Assembly: GCA_017304505.1 (NCBI GenBank)
Contig: JAFKKQ010000061.1
Span: 2,803 to 10,896, forward strand
Source of the DNA: Hyphomicrobiales bacterium
GTDB lineage: Bacteria; Pseudomonadota; Alphaproteobacteria; Rhizobiales; Xanthobacteraceae
Length of the DNA stretch: 8,094 nucleotides
Direction: 5' to 3'
In this document: in pieces, positions 5,318 to 8,094 of the stretch
Numbering within the stretch: the first letter of the stretch is position 1
How the letters are laid out: each line of letters opens with the position of its first letter
Made by a program: the position numbers and the translations under genes
The notes under the pieces: model-generated
What the model saw: only the letters and a program-made list of their open reading frames with translations
Told to the model about the DNA's origin: nothing
Databases searched by the model: none

Positions 5318-6063
5318 CAGGACGCCGCCTCGCGGCCTGCGTCCGTCTCGCGACGGCGGCGGCGATAGCGCTCCTTCTCACCGTACCCGCGCACGCTCAA
5401 GACATCAGCATCAATTTCGGCCAGGGCAGCGGCCTGACCGAGCGCGTGATCCAATTGATCGCGCTGCTCACGGTGCTGTCGCTTGCGCCGTCGATCCTGG
5501 TGATGATGACGTCGTTCACCCGGATCGTGGTGGTGCTGTCGCTGTTGCGCACCGCGCTCGGCACCGCCACCGCGCCGCCCAACGCGGTGATTGTCTCGCT
5601 CGCGCTGTTTCTCACCGCCTTCGTGATGGGGCCGGCGTTCCAGCGCTCCTACGATGTCGGCATCAAGCCGCTGATCGCCAACGAGATCACCGCCGAGCAG
5701 GCGTTCGAGCGCTCGTCCGGGCCGTTCAAGGCGTTCATGCTGAAGAACGTCCGCGACAAGGACCTCAAGCTGTTCAGCGACCTAGCGAAGGAGCCCGCGC
5801 CCGCCACGCCCGAGCAGATCTCGCTGCGCATCCTGGTCCCGGCCTTCATGATCTCCGAACTGAAGCGCGCGTTCGAGATCGGCTTCCTGTTGTTCCTGCC
5901 CTTCCTCATCATCGACCTGGTGGTGGCCTCGGTGCTGATGTCGATGGGCATGATGATGCTGCCGCCGGTGGTGGTGTCCCTGCCGTTCAAGCTGATTTTC
6001 TTTGTGCTGGTGGATGGCTGGAGCCTGGTCGCGGGAAGCTTGGTGCAGAGTTATGGGGGGTAG
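5314..6063 (+). CDS. fliP: Flagellar export gate protein FliP
   Basis: FliP forms the pentameric core of the FliP-FliQ-FliR export gate. The 249-residue product starts at a GTG sharing the sequence GTGA with the fliO stop; GGAAAG lies close upstream. Residues 1-28 form a cleavable signal peptide (positively charged start, Ala/Leu core, AHA before Q29), a known peculiarity of FliP. Hallmarks follow: SFTRIVVVLSLLRTALGT (67-84), PPNAVIVSLALFLTAFVMGP (88-107), the FliP signature VPAFMISELKRAFEIGF (175-191), and MGMMMLPPVVVSLPFK (211-226). Length is normal and no damage is seen. It is probably the last gene of the fliO-fliP transcript; the next gene has different base composition and lies 85 bases on. 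No clear intrinsic terminator follows. Confidence 0.97.
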   Translation: MTGRRLAACVRLATAAAIALLLTVPAHAQDISINFGQGSGLTERVIQLIALLTVLSLAPSILVMMTSFTRIVVVLSLLRTALGTATAPPNAVIVSLALFLTAFVMGPAFQRSYDVGIKPLIANEITAEQAFERSSGPFKAFMLKNVRDKDLKLFSDLAKEPAPATPEQISLRILVPAFMISELKRAFEIGFLLFLPFLIIDLVVASVLMSMGMMMLPPVVVSLPFKLIFFVLVDGWSLVAGSLVQSYGG

Positions 6064-6148
6064 TGGCGCTTAGATTTCCATTTAAAATATATACCTACGC
6101 AATTCACCCGTCTTCGACGCGCGATAGCTATCTTTTTGAGAACGCATC

Positions 6149-6961
6149 ATGGCCTGGGTGCCTCTGCCACATGAAGCGGACTTGTTCTGTAACGTGTACA
6201 TCGACGAAAGCAGCCAGACAAAACACCGCTACTTGGTGTTAGGTGGCTTGGTCGTTCCGCTCAGCCACGCTGCAATATTCGAGGCTGATATCATCGCTGC
6301 GCGCGATCCGATCATTGCTCCAAAACGGGCGGACGGCACACCACGTATCATTAAATGGGAAAAGGCAAATTTCTATAATCTTGCTGCCTATAAAAAAGTC
6401 GTTGACGCCTTTTTCACATTCGAAACGCGGCACAAATTAAAACTATCGAAGCATGTCGACATCAACTGCGTTGCCGTCGACCTCACCAAGAAAGACCTGA
6501 AAACAACTGGCGAAGGTAATGTCGAGACCGGATTCAACAAGGAAATCTATTTCCTTTGCGCCCCGATAATCGGGGGGCGTTTCAAGAAGGAACTATTCCA
6601 CATTTATCTTGATCGGCGCACAGTCTCGAACGAGACGGAGATGCTTAGACAAGCCCAAAACATTATGAATTTTGGTGTTCGCAAATACGGCGACAAACGG
6701 GAATGGCCCTATCGCCGCTTGCAATTCGAAGACCCCGAAAAATGCCAAGCCCTACAGGTCGTCGATATCTTCATCGGCGCACTCGCCTATCGACTCAACG
6801 GCCATTACGACAAGCCCGAGGCCAACAAAGCTCGTAAACAACTCAGCGACTATATTTTGAACCGGGCCAAGATAACCAATCCATTTGAGCGATCGGCCTA
6901 CTACCGTAGACGCTTCGTGGTGGTACATCGCGACGGCAGGAAATTTATTCTGAAACGTTAG
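6149..6961 (+). CDS. DUF3800 family protein, putative RNase H-like nuclease
   Basis: The 270-residue product has the DUF3800 pattern: an N-terminal strand with YIDES (residues 17-21), then LVLGGLVVP; a middle strand ending IYLDRR with D155; and a C-terminal LQVVDIFIGALAYRLN with D206. Spaced acidic residues D19/E20, D155 and D206 would suit a metal-dependent RNase H-like active site, but the activity of the family is not established to my knowledge, and I infer it only. DUF3800 proteins often occur as mobile or defence-associated accessory genes. The gene is AT-richer than its flagellar neighbours (20 G/C in 6361-6420) and uses codons they avoid, suggesting horizontal acquisition. The ATG has only a weak GAG upstream. 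A REP hairpin begins six bases after the stop and may end the transcript. No partner gene is evident. Confidence 0.85.
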   Translation: MAWVPLPHEADLFCNVYIDESSQTKHRYLVLGGLVVPLSHAAIFEADIIAARDPIIAPKRADGTPRIIKWEKANFYNLAAYKKVVDAFFTFETRHKLKLSKHVDINCVAVDLTKKDLKTTGEGNVETGFNKEIYFLCAPIIGGRFKKELFHIYLDRRTVSNETEMLRQAQNIMNFGVRKYGDKREWPYRRLQFEDPEKCQALQVVDIFIGALAYRLNGHYDKPEANKARKQLSDYILNRAKITNPFERSAYYRRRFVVVHRDGRKFILKR

Positions 6962-6967
6962 CCAGCC

Positions 6968-7002
6968 GTAGCCCGGATGAAGCGAAGCGAAATCCGGGAT
7001 TA
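6968..7002 (+). repeat. REP element 1, GTAG-headed hairpin
   Basis: GTAG at 6968-6971 leads into stem arms CCCGGAT (6972-6978) and ATCCGGG (6992-6998) with a 13-base loop containing GAAGCGAAGCG. It is in plus orientation. The same layout recurs at 7642-7675 in opposite orientation. GTAG heads and imperfect palindromes are features of REP sequences mobilised by RayT enzymes. Confidence 0.88.
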
Positions 7003-7012
7003 TCTCCACGCA

Positions 7013-7047
7013 CGCTCCCGGATCGCGTGTCGTTTCATCCAGACTGA
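7013..7047 (-). repeat. REP element 2, decayed copy in inverted orientation
   Basis: CCCGGAT (7017-7023) and ATCC plus AGA (7037-7043) are separated by a 13-base loop, the same loop length as the intact copies. Read on the minus strand, the loop and arms align with REP element 1 (GGATGAA...CGA...CG...ATCCGGGA) with several mismatches, and the GTAG head is lost. With REP 1 it would form an inverted pair of the BIME type. Confidence 0.6.
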
Positions 7048-7094
7048 ACTTGTTGCGTATTGGCGAGGATGATCCGGTTTCATCTATGCCGTGA

Positions 7095-7631
7095 TCAGTT
7101 CTTCCGCTCGCCAAAATCCATCATCGACTCATCGACATCGCCCGCCCAGTCGGCTGACAGCAAGCCTCGCCTGACATAGGCGTGGAATGACGAATAGGGC
7201 CATTCGTTCGCCTGATGCACCAGCTTGTGCTTGACTGGATTGAAATGCACGTAGTCGACGTGTCGCTCGAAATCGATTTCATTTCGGATCGTGTGCTCCC
7301 AGAAGCGTCGTTGCCAGAATCGGTATTCGCCATTGCCGTAGCGCTTGACCGGCGCGCCAGCGGCAACAAGCCGATGTGTGAAATGCGCCTTGATCCGCTT
7401 CCAACGTCCGGAGAAATCGGAATCGCCGGGCGGCAGCGTCCAGATGCAATGCAGATGGTCCGGCAGGATCACGATAGCATCGACGGTGAAAGGGCGCTCA
7501 CGCCGCGCGATCCGGAATGACGTCCGTAGGGCATTCACGTGATCGACCAGCGCGGAGGAGGTCCGGTCAGCGAGCGTGACCGTGAAGAAATAGGTGCCGC
7601 CTGGAACGAAGTTGCGCCGGTATCGGACCAT
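7095..7631 (-). CDS. rayT: REP-associated tyrosine transposase (RayT, Y1 HUH family)
   Basis: RayT proteins are single-domain HUH nucleases of the Y1 transposase superfamily that cut single-stranded DNA at REP hairpins and are linked with REP spread. The 178-residue product starts MVRYRRNFVPGGTYFFTVTLADR, the typical family head. The metal-binding HUH motif is HLH at residues 59-61 within LPDHLHCIW. WQRRFWEHTIR (106-116) and HVDYVHFNPVKHKLV (124-138) follow, with Y127 as the probable catalytic tyrosine. Length is normal and all key residues are present, so it may be active. No good Shine-Dalgarno precedes the ATG; instead a REP hairpin ends about ten bases upstream. REP copies on both sides make it a REPtron. 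The enzyme is usually a single chromosomal copy kept by the host. Confidence 0.95.
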   Translation of the reverse strand: MVRYRRNFVPGGTYFFTVTLADRTSSALVDHVNALRTSFRIARRERPFTVDAIVILPDHLHCIWTLPPGDSDFSGRWKRIKAHFTHRLVAAGAPVKRYGNGEYRFWQRRFWEHTIRNEIDFERHVDYVHFNPVKHKLVHQANEWPYSSFHAYVRRGLLSADWAGDVDESMMDFGERKN

Positions 7632-7641
7632 TGGTGAGTTT

Positions 7642-7675
7642 TATCCCGGATTTCGCTTTGCTCCATCCGGGCTAC
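7642..7675 (-). repeat. REP element 3, upstream of rayT
   Basis: On the plus strand CCCGGAT (7645-7651) and ATCCGGG (7665-7671) bracket a 13-base loop and are followed by CTAC (7672-7675), so the GTAG head is on the minus strand. It matches REP element 1 with only about two or three differences in the central part. The hairpin lies just upstream of the rayT start codon, inside its probable leader. Confidence 0.88.
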
Positions 7676-7688
7676 CAGGGCATTCGTC

Positions 7689-7699
7689 ATTCTAAGAAT
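7689..7699. promoter_or_regulatory. Small palindrome ATTCTAAGAAT
   Basis: An 11-base perfect palindrome with one central base lies in the AT-rich patch between REP element 3 and the final ORF. It may belong to a promoter or operator for rayT or for the downstream ORF, or may be chance. Confidence 0.2.
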
Positions 7700-7767
7700 A
7701 AATTCCTTTACACCCCACCGCTCCTGCGCTAACCTCCCGCCATCCTCTCCCATTCCTGTCCATCGCT

Positions 7768-8094
7768 ATGTCACGCCAACCCGTTCCAGGCGCGGGCGCA
7801 TCCGGCCACGCGCCGTCCAACATCGCGACGGCCACGCACCCGCCTGCCCCGTCGCCATCGCTCTCGTCATCCTCGTTGCCCGCGCCGTCATGCCCGCTGC
7901 CGCCCGTCGTCTATCGCGCGTTGCGGGCGCGCTACAACGCGCTGCTGGTCACGCTCTATGAGCGCACAAGCCTGACGCTGCGCGAGATCGCGGCGGTCGC
8001 GGGCCGCACCGACCGCGCCGTGCAGATCATGGTGCGCGCACTCGGCTGCCGGCCGCGCAACGCCAGGACATGCCGGCCCGGCACCGATGTCGGC
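7768..8094 (+). CDS. Hypothetical protein with helix-turn-helix-like segment, 3' end outside window
   Basis: An ATG at 7768 opens a frame running 109 codons to the window edge without a stop. An in-frame TAA at 7699-7701 limits the start, and this is the first ATG. Residues 1-47 are Ser/Pro/Ala-rich low complexity. Residues 49-92 look folded: YRALRARYNALLVTLYER, then LTLREIAAVAGRTDRAVQIMVRALGC, whose TLREIAAVAGRTDRAVQ pattern fits a helix-turn-helix with a turn at AGRT. CRPRNARTCRPGTDVG follows. Third positions are GC-rich, as expected for a real gene here. No Shine-Dalgarno is visible, so the true start could be internal. DNA binding is inferred; the rest of the protein is unseen and the family unidentified. 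Confidence 0.6.
   Translation, partial: MSRQPVPGAGASGHAPSNIATATHPPAPSPSLSSSSLPAPSCPLPPVVYRALRARYNALLVTLYERTSLTLREIAAVAGRTDRAVQIMVRALGCRPRNARTCRPGTDVG

Noticed and set aside
6064..6148. Terminator after fliP or clear promoter for the DUF3800 gene
   Set aside because: The gap is AT-rich and holds a small palindrome GATAGCTATC, but I see no hairpin with a T-run and no well-spaced -35/-10 pair.
4887..6242. Plus-strand frame of 451 codons across fliO, fliP and the start of the DUF3800 gene
   Set aside because: It overlaps fliO and fliP, which are certain in another frame, and its product is Arg/Ala/His-rich without family signals.
7062..7090. Possible fourth REP remnant (GATCCGG followed by TTTCATC)
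   Set aside because: Only short pieces match, the loop length does not fit the other three copies, and the match could be chance.
6752..7114. Minus-strand frame of 120 codons spanning the DUF3800 3' end and REP 1
   Set aside because: Part is antisense to the DUF3800 gene and part reads through REP hairpins, a common source of spurious frames.

Overview
The window looks like a chromosome segment from a high-GC alphaproteobacterium, most likely of the Bradyrhizobium / Rhodopseudomonas / Afipia group. The evidence is the flagellar gene order (flgB-flgC-fliE-fliQ-fliR-flhB next to a cckA-like gene, with fliO-fliP divergent), the protein sequences, a perfect CtrA-type box TTAA-N7-TTAA in the shared control region, and REP hairpins with GTAG heads and CCCGGAT arms. 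The genus is an inference from memory of these families; no search was run.

Left part (1-3870, all minus strand). Six tightly spaced flagellar genes are read right to left: flgB and flgC (proximal rod), fliE (rod adaptor), fliQ and fliR (export gate), flhB (export switch). After a 136-base gap comes the 5' end of a membrane sensor kinase that I read as cckA, cut by the window edge.

Control region (3871-4375). This 505-base divergent intergenic region lies between flgB (minus) and fliO (plus). It holds one perfect and one near-perfect CtrA box, a cluster of GANTC (CcrM-type) methylation sites between them, GGCA/TGCC inverted repeats reminiscent of FlbD sites, a weak sigma-54-like element, and a degenerate 18-base tandem repeat just before fliO.

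Plus strand 4376-6063. fliO (long Pro/Ala-rich tail) overlaps fliP by four bases. Together the two divergent transcripts encode the whole FliP-FliQ-FliR-FlhB export gate, its assembly factor FliO, and the first rod parts built on it. CckA normally controls CtrA phosphorylation, so the window contains both a regulator and its probable target promoter.

Right part (6064-8094) is accessory. It carries an AT-richer DUF3800-family gene, then a REP element six bases after its stop, a decayed inverted REP copy, a rayT (REP-associated Y1 transposase) gene on the minus strand, and another REP copy immediately upstream of the rayT start: a REPtron. The window ends inside a plus-strand ORF with a helix-turn-helix-like segment.

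I see no tRNA, rRNA, CRISPR array or insertion sequence with terminal inverted repeats. The best candidates for something undescribed are the layered CtrA/GANTC/repeat control region and the REPtron next to a DUF3800 gene. Neither is proof of a new system.
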